A stretch of DNA of 64,000 bases, taken from Flavobacterium alkalisoli. GTDB lineage: Bacteria; Bacteroidota; Bacteroidia; Flavobacteriales; Flavobacteriaceae. The notes beneath the pieces are model-generated. The model made no database searches and was not told the DNA's origin. It saw only the letters and a program-made list of their open reading frames with translations. The DNA lies in NCBI RefSeq assembly GCF_008000935.1, contig NZ_CP042831.1, positions 1,240,001-1,304,000 on the forward strand. The letters are read 5' to 3'. The translations under genes and the position numbers were made by a program. Each line of letters begins with the position of its first letter. The first letter of the stretch is position 1. Shown here in pieces: positions 1 to 8,222 of the stretch.

Positions 1-75
1 TAGCGGGAAGAATTAAAAGTTGGTGTTTGTGCTAAATTTTGTAGGTTTGAGAACTATAACCACAACCACATTTTT

Positions 76-666
76 ATGAAAAAAGCAGAACTTATTTTAG
101 GAATATTAATTCTGACGGGAATTGCATTATCTGTTTTACATCTTCCGGGGGGAGCTATGCTATTAGTTTTAATTATGCCTGTTTTAAGTATGATGTATTT
201 ATGTTTAGGCTTTGCTTTACTTAATGGTATACCCCTTAAAAATGAGAGCTATAAAGGATTAAGTACAATGCGTATAGTAGGCAGTGTATTATCGGGGATT
301 GTTTTTTCGATAGCATTAATAGGTATACTGTTCGGGTGGATGATGTGGCCGGGGGCATCTGTAATGCTTCTTAGTAGTATTGCCGGATTACTTATTATGC
401 TGATAGTCGTTCTTATAAAATATTTTACAAAAAAGGACTTGTTTTACAGGAACATGCTAATTAGAATTGCTGTTATCGGAATTCCGTCGCTTTTATTGTT
501 TGCAGATCCTTCTCTTGCGGGAAAGATTAAATACGGTAATAATCCTGAGCTTATACAGGCAATTAAAGAAGCCGAAGCGGATCCTGAAAATGAAGAACTT
601 TGGAGAAAAGTCGATAGTATTAGAGGTTTAAGTGATAGAGAATATCAGCAGGATAGAAACAAATAG
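76..666 (+). CDS. Small polytopic membrane protein of unknown function
   Basis: I do not recognise a family. The 196-residue protein has about five hydrophobic segments (roughly residues 5-21, 27-49, 66-88, 93-114 and 128-145) followed by a charged tail (about 150-196) rich in Glu and Lys, so it is almost certainly an inner-membrane protein with a soluble C-terminus. The ATG follows an AT-rich leader, and nothing of an upstream gene is visible in the first 75 bases. The next gene in the same direction starts about 80 bases later and also encodes a membrane protein, so the two may be co-transcribed. Function is unknown. Confidence 0.75.
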   Translation: MKKAELILGILILTGIALSVLHLPGGAMLLVLIMPVLSMMYLCLGFALLNGIPLKNESYKGLSTMRIVGSVLSGIVFSIALIGILFGWMMWPGASVMLLSSIAGLLIMLIVVLIKYFTKKDLFYRNMLIRIAVIGIPSLLLFADPSLAGKIKYGNNPELIQAIKEAEADPENEELWRKVDSIRGLSDREYQQDRNK

Positions 667-746
667 AGGTCTAATATTTTTAAGATAATTAACGCTTGCC
701 GTAAACATCTAATTCATTAATTTTAAGGGTAATATTAAAATGATGA

Positions 747-1466
747 GTGATGCTGTCGCGAAAAAATCTTGTAGACGAACTGCTTGCCCAAAGAAAGCGA
801 AGTTTGACCGAGGCCGATTTAATAGAATCGGTAAAAGTATTACTTATTCGTGATGAAACCCAAAGGCAAGCCATAAAACAAAGGCTTAATGATGGGGGAG
901 AGCAGGATAGCAATTCCTTTATTTTTGATTATCTGGAATCCGACAGGATTTTTCATGTTGACCAAATCAAGGCTGTTTGTGTGGACTACAGGTTACGTTT
1001 TTTAAATAGTAATCGTTTTAAAGGGCAGGTTCCCGAGGAAGCTGTTTCAAAAATACGTTCACTGGAAAAACAGCATAATACTACCCTTAGCGGATTTAAG
1101 ATTGCCGCTCCGTCCAAACTTTTTAAGCTCGATAATTATGACGATCCTTTACTGTTTACCCCTATAGGTAACGGATACTATTATCTTGTACATAAATGGG
1201 GTAACGATATAAGTGGCTGGCGAAAGTTGCTGGTTCGTCCTTTTAGGGATTTCGGTAGTTTCCTGTTGTTCCTTGTCCTGGTGAGTGTGATGCTAACCTT
1301 CATGATATCAGACGGTGCATTAGGTGTAGCCGATGTGTCGGTAATGCGGTTTATCTGTTTCCTTTTTATTTTTAAAGGCGTTTGCGGTATTTCACTTTAC
1401 TATTGCTTTTGGAAAGGCAAGAACTTTAATACTGCCATTTGGAACAGTGATTACTACAATCACTAA
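747..1466 (+). CDS. Hypothetical protein with C-terminal membrane segments
   Basis: Unrecognised 239-residue protein. The N-terminal ~170 residues are soluble and charged, and two hydrophobic segments lie near residues 173-190 and 204-223, followed by a short aromatic tail. The frame can start at GTG 747 or at the ATG immediately after it (750); ATG 750 is the more usual choice. Composition is ordinary for the window. It lies between another membrane protein and the AI-2E-type transporter, with 71 bases to the next start, but context gives no functional hint. Confidence 0.7.
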   Translation: MMLSRKNLVDELLAQRKRSLTEADLIESVKVLLIRDETQRQAIKQRLNDGGEQDSNSFIFDYLESDRIFHVDQIKAVCVDYRLRFLNSNRFKGQVPEEAVSKIRSLEKQHNTTLSGFKIAAPSKLFKLDNYDDPLLFTPIGNGYYYLVHKWGNDISGWRKLLVRPFRDFGSFLLFLVLVSVMLTFMISDGALGVADVSVMRFICFLFIFKGVCGISLYYCFWKGKNFNTAIWNSDYYNH

Positions 1467-1537
1467 ATATTAAATTTTCCTAAAACTTTGATAATGTTAA
1501 AGATGTAAGTTTTATCTTTAAAGAAAAACTTTACAGA

Positions 1538-2608
1538 ATGACATTTGGTAAACAAATACTCTATACCGCGACTGCGGCCATTTTAGGTGTTTATTTTTTA
1601 ACGACAGGCCTGGTTAAGGCCAAGCCTTTCCTTGCACCGCTACTAACCGCTGTCATTTTGGCTTTATTGGTACTGCCCATAGCCCGAAAACTGGAATTGT
1701 GGAAAGTGCCCCGCATGGCATCATCACTAATAAATACGTTATTGCTTTTTTTTGTAAGCGTGGGTTTTGTAGCACTTATATCCATACAGATACAGAGTTT
1801 TGTTGCCGACTGGGATAAGGCGAAACAAAAAATAATGCCCGAAATAGAAAAGCTTGAAACCTATGTTTATGAAAAAACACCCCTAGGTCCTGAGGATATA
1901 GAAAAACAGCAAAGTGAAGCAACGGGTAATATGGGAAAGCAGGCGCTGAGCTTTATAAACGGCCTGTATTCGTTTAGTGGTGATTATCTGCTAACATTTA
2001 TCTATATTTTCTTTTTGCTTAACTACAGGCGAAAATTCAGGCAGTTTTTTGTAAAGCTCTTTAAGAAGGAAAATAAAAAGTATGTTGATGAGGTGCTCAC
2101 ACAGGCAACTAAGATTACTCAGGGCTACCTGTATGGTAAGTTTATACTCATGATATTTTTAGCTATTATCTATGCGTTGGGTATGGCGGCCTTTGGTGTT
2201 AGTAATTTTATTATCATAAGCGTGCTGGCGGCATTGCTTTCCATTATTCCGTACATAGGTAATATTATAGGCTTTTTAATAGCTATAGGTTTAGGCTATA
2301 TTGCCGATGGCGATACAACCGCATTAATTGGTATAGTGATTACTTTTTCCGTAGCGCAGTTTATCGAGTCTTATCTGTTTGAACCTTATGTGGTGGGTGA
2401 TAATGTAAACCTCGACCCGTTTATAACTATTTTGGCTGTTGTGGCAGGTAATATGATTTGGGGCGTAATAGGTATGATACTTTCCATACCGGTACTGGGT
2501 ATAATTAATGTAATTTTTATGCATGTAAAACCACTCAAGCCTTACAGTTTTTTATTGGGTAATGGCGAGGTAAAGCAAAAGAGTAAAAATATAGGCAAGG
2601 ATAAATAA
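1538..2608 (+). CDS. AI-2E family transporter (PerM-like permease)
   Basis: The 356-residue protein matches the AI-2E/PerM exporter family in length and layout: two N-terminal membrane helices, a long soluble stretch (about residues 85-140), then several helices in the C-terminal half with the family's Gly/Pro-rich loop near ALLSIIPYIGNIIGFLIAI and the later VVGDNVNLDPFI segment. Family members have been linked to export of small molecules or to Na+/H+ antiport; the substrate here cannot be told. A TATCTTTA box at about 1513-1520 is a plausible promoter. The next gene starts only ~45 bases after the stop, so read-through is possible. Confidence 0.88.
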   Translation: MTFGKQILYTATAAILGVYFLTTGLVKAKPFLAPLLTAVILALLVLPIARKLELWKVPRMASSLINTLLLFFVSVGFVALISIQIQSFVADWDKAKQKIMPEIEKLETYVYEKTPLGPEDIEKQQSEATGNMGKQALSFINGLYSFSGDYLLTFIYIFFLLNYRRKFRQFFVKLFKKENKKYVDEVLTQATKITQGYLYGKFILMIFLAIIYALGMAAFGVSNFIIISVLAALLSIIPYIGNIIGFLIAIGLGYIADGDTTALIGIVITFSVAQFIESYLFEPYVVGDNVNLDPFITILAVVAGNMIWGVIGMILSIPVLGIINVIFMHVKPLKPYSFLLGNGEVKQKSKNIGKDK

Positions 2609-2652
2609 ACTATAAGCAAACTTTTGCATCTTTGTATAAAACCTTTAATGCT

Positions 2653-3375
2653 ATGCGAATTACCTGTTTTTTACTGCTGCTGTTTATGGCTGTGCCCTGT
2701 GTGGCTCAAAATACCGACATAAACGAAGCCGTTACCAAAACAGACAGCCTGACGCCCGATCCTTTTTACAGGGAAGATCAGTTTTATGCATCCATATCCT
2801 ATAATCTGGTACAAAACAAGGTCGACCAGTATTCGCAAAATGCATTTTCAAGCGGATTTACCTTTGGTTTTTTACGTGATATGCCTATAAACGAGGCGAG
2901 AACTTATGCAGTAGCCATTGGTTTGGGGTATTCTTACAATAATATTAAGCAAAACCTTTTTGTCTACGAAACACAGGAGAGAGGTGAAACAGCAAGAGTT
3001 TATGAAGTAGTGGAAGAAGGTTCGTTTGATAAAAGCAAACAGGTATTGCATTATCTTGAGATTCCGTTGGAATTAAGATGGCGTAACTCTACATCATACA
3101 GTCATAAATTCTGGAGGGTATATACCGGTTTTAAGGTAAGCTATCTTATAGGCGACCATTCTTATTTCGGGGCTTCGGGAGGAGAAGTTCGTGTAAGGAA
3201 TAACCCTGATCTTAACAAACTAATGTGCGGCGCTTATGTTTCTGCCGGATGGAATACCTGGAATTTTTATACTTACTATGGCTTTACACCAATATATAAA
3301 GATGCCTATACTGTTAAAGGCGAAAAAATAAATTTGAGCTCGCTTAATATCGGGCTTATCTTCTATATCCTTTAA
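2653..3375 (+). CDS. Exported outer-membrane beta-barrel-like protein
   Basis: About 240 residues. The chosen ATG at 2653 gives a clean signal peptide (MRITCFLLLLFMAVPCVAQ, cut after Ala-Gln); an in-frame TTG at 2632 would put extra residues in front of it. The mature part alternates hydrophobic and polar residues with many aromatic residues (for example YASISYNLVQNK, FGFLRDMP, GLGYSYNN) and ends near a terminal aromatic strand, LNIGLIFYIL, as in small porin-type barrels that are common in Bacteroidota. No substrate can be inferred. It converges with the minus-strand membrane protein that ends one base after its stop codon. Confidence 0.75.
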   Translation: MRITCFLLLLFMAVPCVAQNTDINEAVTKTDSLTPDPFYREDQFYASISYNLVQNKVDQYSQNAFSSGFTFGFLRDMPINEARTYAVAIGLGYSYNNIKQNLFVYETQERGETARVYEVVEEGSFDKSKQVLHYLEIPLELRWRNSTSYSHKFWRVYTGFKVSYLIGDHSYFGASGGEVRVRNNPDLNKLMCGAYVSAGWNTWNFYTYYGFTPIYKDAYTVKGEKINLSSLNIGLIFYIL

Positions 3376-3376
3376 A

Positions 3377-3994
3377 CTACAGCGAAGGCAGTAGCCACAT
3401 ATACCATAGCCCTATTTGGGGAAGTATACCTATTAGTGAGCCCAGTATAAGCTCGTCCATAGTATGTGCTTTCATAACAAGTCTTGAAGAGGCTGTAAAC
3501 CCGCAACATAATATGAAAAACGCTATTATTGCGCTCATAGGGAGGCTATAATAAGCTGATATGGAAATTACAAATATGGTAAGTGATGTTACTCCCATCA
3601 TGTGCAGGCTGGCCTTATAGCCTAACAAAATACAAAGCAGTGCTATAAGGGTGCTTATAAGGTAGCCCGTAAAGTAATAATGCAGCTCCTGTATGGTAAC
3701 ATTGCCAAACCCCTGTTTTATTAGTATAAAAAGCAGTATGGCCTGTATGGCAAGCGGTATTTTACGTTCTTTTTTATCAAGGTGTATTTTAGAGTGTATT
3801 AGTCCCAGCGAATTAAGGAGATAGTACACGCAAACCGGTAACAGTACGGTAAGGATAAGCACCTGTACCGATATAAGAACAATTTCATAACCGTAAAAAT
3901 AACGGTGGGAGATAAGAAGATAGAACAGTGCGGCATATACCGATATAAACAGCGGATGGAAAATATAGGAGAAAGCCGGCAGTATCTTCTTCAT
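3377..3994 (-). CDS. Polytopic membrane protein, PAP2-like, downstream of rpoN
   Basis: The 205-residue protein has about six membrane helices. The C-terminal part (ASSRLVMKAHTMDELILGS) resembles the last signature of PAP2 phosphatases (SR, then H about four residues later, then D), but the full three-motif PAP2 active site is not evident, so enzymatic activity is doubtful. The start codon lies one base after the rpoN stop codon (TAA-C-ATG), which indicates translational coupling with rpoN. I know this pairing as common in flavobacteria, but the protein's role is not established. Confidence 0.7.
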   Translation of the reverse strand: MKKILPAFSYIFHPLFISVYAALFYLLISHRYFYGYEIVLISVQVLILTVLLPVCVYYLLNSLGLIHSKIHLDKKERKIPLAIQAILLFILIKQGFGNVTIQELHYYFTGYLISTLIALLCILLGYKASLHMMGVTSLTIFVISISAYYSLPMSAIIAFFILCCGFTASSRLVMKAHTMDELILGSLIGILPQIGLWYMWLLPSL

Positions 3995-3995
3995 G

Positions 3996-5459
3996 TTATA
4001 TTTTCTTTCTCATCCTTGCCACAGGAATGTCAAGTTGTTCCCTGTATTTTGCAATAGTCCTTCGGGCTATAGGATAGCCTTTTTCTTTTAATATTTCCGC
4101 AAGTTTGTCGTCCGGTAACGGTTTTCTTTTGTCTTCTTCGTCTATAACGTTTTGAAGTATCTTTTTAATTTCGATAGTGGATACATCCTCACCCTGATCG
4201 TTTTTCATAGCTTCAGAGAAGAATTCCTTAATCAGTTTAGTGCCATAAGGAGTTTCTACATATTTACTGTTTGCCACACGCGATACGGTACTAATATCAA
4301 GTCCCACCATATCGGCAATATCCTTAAGGATCATCGGTTTCAGCTTGGCTTCGTCGCCATCAAGAAAATATTCTTCCTGATAATGCATAATGGCATTCAT
4401 GGTAACAAATAATGTTTCCTGGCGCTGTTTAATAGCATCGATAAACCACTTAGCCGAATCCAGTTTTTGTTTTATAAATTGTACAGCATCTTTTTGCTGG
4501 TTCGATTTTTCCCTTGAGTCCTTATAGCTTTGTAACATTTCCTGATAATCTTTAGAAACGTGCAGCTCGGGAGCATTCCTTCCGTTTAGTGAAAGTTCAA
4601 GCTCGCCATCTACAATACGAATACTGAAATCAGGTACTACATGCTCTACCATTTTAGAGTTGCTGTCGTAAGCTCCGCCCGGTTTAGGATTAAGCTTTTC
4701 TATCTCGTCTATACCTTTTCGAAGCTGATCCTGACTGATGTCATACTTTTGAAGCAGCTTGTCATAATGCTTTTTGGTAAAGGCATCAAACTGGTTTTCC
4801 AGTATGTCTATTGCAAGATCTATAGATTCTGAAGGGGTTTTGTGTTTTAACTGTAGCAACAGACATTCCTGTAGGTCGCGTGCGCCCACACCTGCAGGTT
4901 CCAGCTGGTGTATAATGTGCAGTATGTTCTCTACTGTCTTTTCGTCGGTATAAATACCCTGAGTAAACGCCATATCGTCTACAATGTCGCTAATGCTCCT
5001 GCGGATGTACCCGGTATCGTCTATACTGCCTACCAGAAATTCGGCAATTTCCCTTTCGTTGTCGCTAAGTATAAAAGTGTTTAGCTGATCGCTAAGGTTT
5101 TGGTGAAAACTAACAGGGGCGGCAAAAGGCATAGTGCGCTCTTCGTCGTCGTCACTGTAGTTGTTTGCCTGTAATTTATAGTTGGGTATTTCGTCGTCGC
5201 TAAGGTATTCATCAATGTTTATGTCGTCGGCATCAATGTGGTCGTTGTCATAATCATCGTACTCATCATATTCATCATTGGCGAAATCATCGGTCTCATA
5301 CTCATCTTCCTTGCCTGTTTCCAGTGCAGGGTTTTCAACCATCTCTTCCTTAAGGCGTTGCTCAAATGCCTGCGTTGGCAATTGTATCAGCTTCATCAGC
5401 TGAATTTGCTGCGGAGATAATTTTTGCGATAATTTTAATTGTAAATTCTGTTTGAGCAT
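3996..5459 (-). CDS. rpoN: RNA polymerase sigma-54 factor
   Basis: The 487-residue protein has the full sigma-54 architecture: an N-terminal Gln/Leu-rich activator-interaction region (LKLSQKLSPQQIQLMKLIQL, residues ~7-27), a long acidic Asp/Glu linker (about 50-95), the core-binding region, a helix-turn-helix (about 385-405, DISTVSRVANSKYVETPYG) and the C-terminal RpoN box (ARRTIAKYREQL) that contacts the -24 element. It directs core polymerase to -24/-12 promoters and needs enhancer-binding ATPase activators, none of which is encoded in this window. It is followed with a one-base gap by a membrane protein in the same transcript. Confidence 0.97.
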   Translation of the reverse strand: MLKQNLQLKLSQKLSPQQIQLMKLIQLPTQAFEQRLKEEMVENPALETGKEDEYETDDFANDEYDEYDDYDNDHIDADDINIDEYLSDDEIPNYKLQANNYSDDDEERTMPFAAPVSFHQNLSDQLNTFILSDNEREIAEFLVGSIDDTGYIRRSISDIVDDMAFTQGIYTDEKTVENILHIIHQLEPAGVGARDLQECLLLQLKHKTPSESIDLAIDILENQFDAFTKKHYDKLLQKYDISQDQLRKGIDEIEKLNPKPGGAYDSNSKMVEHVVPDFSIRIVDGELELSLNGRNAPELHVSKDYQEMLQSYKDSREKSNQQKDAVQFIKQKLDSAKWFIDAIKQRQETLFVTMNAIMHYQEEYFLDGDEAKLKPMILKDIADMVGLDISTVSRVANSKYVETPYGTKLIKEFFSEAMKNDQGEDVSTIEIKKILQNVIDEEDKRKPLPDDKLAEILKEKGYPIARRTIAKYREQLDIPVARMRKKI

Positions 5460-5577
5460 AGTAAAAACATAGGGTCTTAATAATTATAAAAGTACAAAAA
5501 AGCCCTTTTAAAACGCTATGTTTTTAGAAAAAATTATAATTAAGGAAAAAAGAGGTATAATTTTTGATGGTGAGGTG

Positions 5578-6180
5578 TTAACCACGATTGTCTTCAACTA
5601 CTTTCAAGCTGAGGTAATAATCGATTATTTCTCCTTTGTCATTAATAGGGAACAGGTATTTTTCTTTTTTAATACTATCTCTATCTTGAGTTTTAACTTT
5701 CTGGATTTCCAGTTTATCTGTTTCTATTAGGTTATCAAGATTATTTGTGTCTAGCGTAATTTTGTTTTGGTTGATTCTGTAATTTCCGTATATATAGGTG
5801 CTAAATCCAATGGCAAAATTTTCAAATATATAAGTGCTGTCTGTTTTAAAATCTATAGATGAGCCATTAAAATCTCCATCGTAAGAGGCCCGCAATAAAG
5901 TAGGTTTGCTGAAATTTGAATTAATGTTAATTTGTAGTGTTATTATAATTATGATAAAACTCAGCGAGCAGTATGTGAAAGTGAAGTTGACAAGCTTTTT
6001 TTCTTTTCGGTATAGTTTAATCTCTTTGTATAGTGTAACCAAGGCTAATATGGTTCCTGTGAGTAAAAGGGGTATCCAAAACATAGCATCAAATAATGAT
6101 ACCTCATGTTTTGAACGCCAAGTAAGGTATACAAGTGTGAACCCGATAATAAGAATTGTTATTTGGCGGAGTAATTTCAT
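5578..6180 (-). CDS. Hypothetical membrane protein, AT-rich
   Basis: Unrecognised. From the ATG at 6180 the protein is 200 residues; an upstream in-frame start at 6216 would add 12 residues that lie in the asnS terminator region and is less likely. It has three hydrophobic segments (about residues 5-19, 29-47 and 65-85) followed by a ~110-residue beta-rich soluble domain with strands such as DSTYIFENFAIGFSTYIYGNYRI, reminiscent of small lipocalin-like domains. It is more AT-rich than its neighbours and lies between asnS and rpoN in the same direction. It may be a recent acquisition or a fast-evolving gene. Confidence 0.65.
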   Translation of the reverse strand: MKLLRQITILIIGFTLVYLTWRSKHEVSLFDAMFWIPLLLTGTILALVTLYKEIKLYRKEKKLVNFTFTYCSLSFIIIIITLQININSNFSKPTLLRASYDGDFNGSSIDFKTDSTYIFENFAIGFSTYIYGNYRINQNKITLDTNNLDNLIETDKLEIQKVKTQDRDSIKKEKYLFPINDKGEIIDYYLSLKVVEDNRG

Positions 6181-6220
6181 AAGGTGTGCAGTTAATATTT
6201 TGTCTAAAATAAACAAAAAA

Positions 6221-6242
6221 GCCCTGCAATATCCTGCAGGGC
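6221..6242. terminator. Terminator after asnS
   Basis: Eight-base perfect stem (6221-6228 with 6235-6242, GCCCTGCA/TGCAGGGC) with A-runs on one side and T-runs on the other. It lies just downstream of the asnS stop on the minus strand and in front of the next minus-strand gene. Confidence 0.85.
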
Positions 6243-6282
6243 TTTTTCTATATTCTGATATCTCAATACTAATTCCTGAAAA

Positions 6283-7716
6283 TTAAAACTCAGCGTTTTG
6301 CGGAGTCCTTGGGAAAGGAATCACATCGCGGATGTTGCTCATACCTGTTACAAACAGTACAAGACGCTCAAATCCAAGTCCGAAACCGCTGTGTACCGCA
6401 GTGCCAAAACGGCGTGTATCCATGTACCACCATAGTTCTTCTTCGTCAATGCCTAAATCGGCTATCTTTTGCTGAAGTACATCAAGACGCTCCTCTCTTT
6501 GCGAACCACCTACAATTTCACCAATGCCCGGGAACAGGATGTCCATGGCACGTACGGTTTTGTTGTCGTCGTTAAGACGCATATAGAAAGCCTTAATTTT
6601 AGCAGGGTAATCAAATAAGATTACAGGTGACTTAAAGTGTTTCTCTACAAGGTAACGCTCGTGTTCACTTTGCAGGTCGGCACCCCATTCTTCAATAATA
6701 TAGTTGAACTTCTTATTTTTGTTAGGCTTAGAGTTTTTAAGGATGTCGATAGCTTCAGTATAGCTTACGCGCTTAAAGTTGTTTTCAAGCACAAACTGAA
6801 GTTTTTCTAAAAGTCCCATTTCGCTGCGCTCGTTTTGCGGCTTCTGTTTCTCTTCGGCTGCAAGGCGCTCGTCAAGGAATTTAAGGTCGTCTTCACAACG
6901 CTCCATAGCATATTTAATAACATACTGAATAAAGTCTTCAGCAAGGTCCATGTTAGCATCAAGGTCGTTAAAAGCAACCTCAGGCTCTACCATCCAGAAC
7001 TCGGCAAGGTGACGCGATGTGTTTGAGTTTTCGGCACGGAAAGTCGGTCCGAAAGTATATACCTGGCCTAAAGACATAGCATAGGTTTCTGCCTCAAGCT
7101 GACCAGATACTGTAAGGTTAGTTTCTTTACCGAAGAAATCTTCTTTGTAATCCACTTTCCCTTCTTCTGTACGCGGGGTGTTGTCAAAAGGTAATGCTGT
7201 TACCTTAAACATTTCGCCTGCACCTTCTGCATCACTACCGGTAATGATAGGTGTGTTTACATATACAAAGCCTTTTTCCTGAAAGTACTGGTGAATGGCA
7301 AAAGAAAGTACCGAACGTACTCTCATAATAGCGCCAAAAAGGTTAGTACGTGTTCTTAAGTGAGCATTTTCTCTTAAGAATTCAAGCGAGTGCTTTTTAG
7401 GCTGCATGGGGAATTTTTCAGGATCACTGTCTCCTAAAATTTCAATATGCGATACTTTTATTTCATATGTCTGACCTTTACCCTGGCTTTCTACAAGGCT
7501 GCCTTTTAAAGCAACAGCGGCTCCTGTGGTAATACGTTTAAGGGTTTCTTCCGGTGTGTTTTCAAAATCAACAACACACTGGATATTATGTATAACCGAA
7601 CCATCGTTCAGTGCTATAAACTGATTATTCCTAAAAGTTCTTACCCATCCTTTTACTGATACCTCATCAATCGTGTTTGTGCTGTTCAACAGGTCTTTAA
7701 CTTTTGTATGCTTCAT
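6283..7716 (-). CDS. asnS: Asparagine--tRNA ligase
   Basis: The 477-residue class II aminoacyl-tRNA synthetase charges tRNA-Asn with asparagine in the cytoplasm. The N-terminal OB-fold anticodon-binding domain (residues ~15-105, starting [13 protein letters not shown]) is followed by the catalytic core. Motif 2 is seen as [19 protein letters not shown] and motif 3 as [19 protein letters not shown], both diagnostic for AsnRS rather than AspRS or LysRS. Length fits bacterial AsnRS with the ~60-residue insertion usual in Bacteroidota. It appears monocistronic with its own terminator; a TACATTTG box on the minus strand at 7798-7791 is a plausible promoter. Confidence 0.97.
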   Translation of the reverse strand: MKHTKVKDLLNSTNTIDEVSVKGWVRTFRNNQFIALNDGSVIHNIQCVVDFENTPEETLKRITTGAAVALKGSLVESQGKGQTYEIKVSHIEILGDSDPEKFPMQPKKHSLEFLRENAHLRTRTNLFGAIMRVRSVLSFAIHQYFQEKGFVYVNTPIITGSDAEGAGEMFKVTALPFDNTPRTEEGKVDYKEDFFGKETNLTVSGQLEAETYAMSLGQVYTFGPTFRAENSNTSRHLAEFWMVEPEVAFNDLDANMDLAEDFIQYVIKYAMERCEDDLKFLDERLAAEEKQKPQNERSEMGLLEKLQFVLENNFKRVSYTEAIDILKNSKPNKNKKFNYIIEEWGADLQSEHERYLVEKHFKSPVILFDYPAKIKAFYMRLNDDNKTVRAMDILFPGIGEIVGGSQREERLDVLQQKIADLGIDEEELWWYMDTRRFGTAVHSGFGLGFERLVLFVTGMSNIRDVIPFPRTPQNAEF

Positions 7717-7790
7717 TTTTGTTTTAAATTAAAATAGTATAAACTAATAAAAACGGTGTATTTTGCCTATTACAAAATACAAATGCCTGC

Positions 7791-7798
7791 AAATGTAG
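7791..7798 (-). promoter_or_regulatory. Probable -7 box of asnS promoter
   Basis: The minus strand reads TACATTTG, matching the Bacteroidota -7 consensus TAnnTTTG, about 75 bases upstream of the asnS ATG. A convincing -33 TTTG was not found at the usual distance, so support is moderate. Confidence 0.45.
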
Positions 7799-7866
7799 TA
7801 AAAACAACAAAAAGGTTTAAATATTAAACTCAGTAATTTGTAAAACTTTACCTTGTCTTAAAGTAG

Positions 7867-7874
7867 TACCTTTG
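7867..7874 (+). promoter_or_regulatory. Probable -7 box of the SMR exporter promoter
   Basis: TACCTTTG matches TAnnTTTG and lies 21 bases upstream of ATG 7896. Its presence also argues against a longer reading from 7872, which would start inside the promoter. Confidence 0.55.
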
Positions 7875-7895
7875 CGTGCATTAAACATTAATGTC

Positions 7896-8222
7896 ATGAA
7901 CTGGATTCTACTTATTATCGCCGGATTATTTGAAGTAGGTTTTGCCTCTTGCCTTGGTAAGGCTAAGGAAACCACGGGTGTTGCCTCTACGTACTGGATG
8001 GGCGGATTTTTTGTTTGCCTTAGTATAAGCATGTTTTTGCTGTATAAGGCTACGCAAACATTGCCTATAGGTACTGCATATGCCGTATGGACAGGTATAG
8101 GGGCGGTAGGTACCGTGCTCATGGGTATTTTGGTGTTTAAGGAACCTGCCGATTTTTGGAGGATGTTCTTTATTACAACCCTTATAGCTTCGATTGTGGG
8201 ATTAAAATTTGTGTCTCACTAA
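7896..8222 (+). CDS. SMR-family exporter, Gdx/SugE-like
   Basis: The 108-residue protein has four transmembrane helices. The essential membrane Glu is present at residue 13 (IIAGLFEVGFA) and the Gdx/SugE signature GTAYAVWTGIGAVG lies at about residues 57-70. Characterised Gdx proteins export guanidinium in exchange for protons, while relatives (Qac type) export quaternary ammonium compounds. The signature favours the Gdx side, but the Trp often found three residues after the Glu is Phe here, so specificity is uncertain. It is a single gene rather than a paired heterodimer. Its stop codon overlaps that of the convergent DUF5686 gene. Confidence 0.85.
   Translation: MNWILLIIAGLFEVGFASCLGKAKETTGVASTYWMGGFFVCLSISMFLLYKATQTLPIGTAYAVWTGIGAVGTVLMGILVFKEPADFWRMFFITTLIASIVGLKFVSH

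Noticed and set aside
689..913. Open frame on the minus strand in the leader and 5' part of the hypothetical gene at 747
   Set aside because: It overlaps a larger plausible gene, has Ser/Phe/Leu-rich noise composition and no family features.
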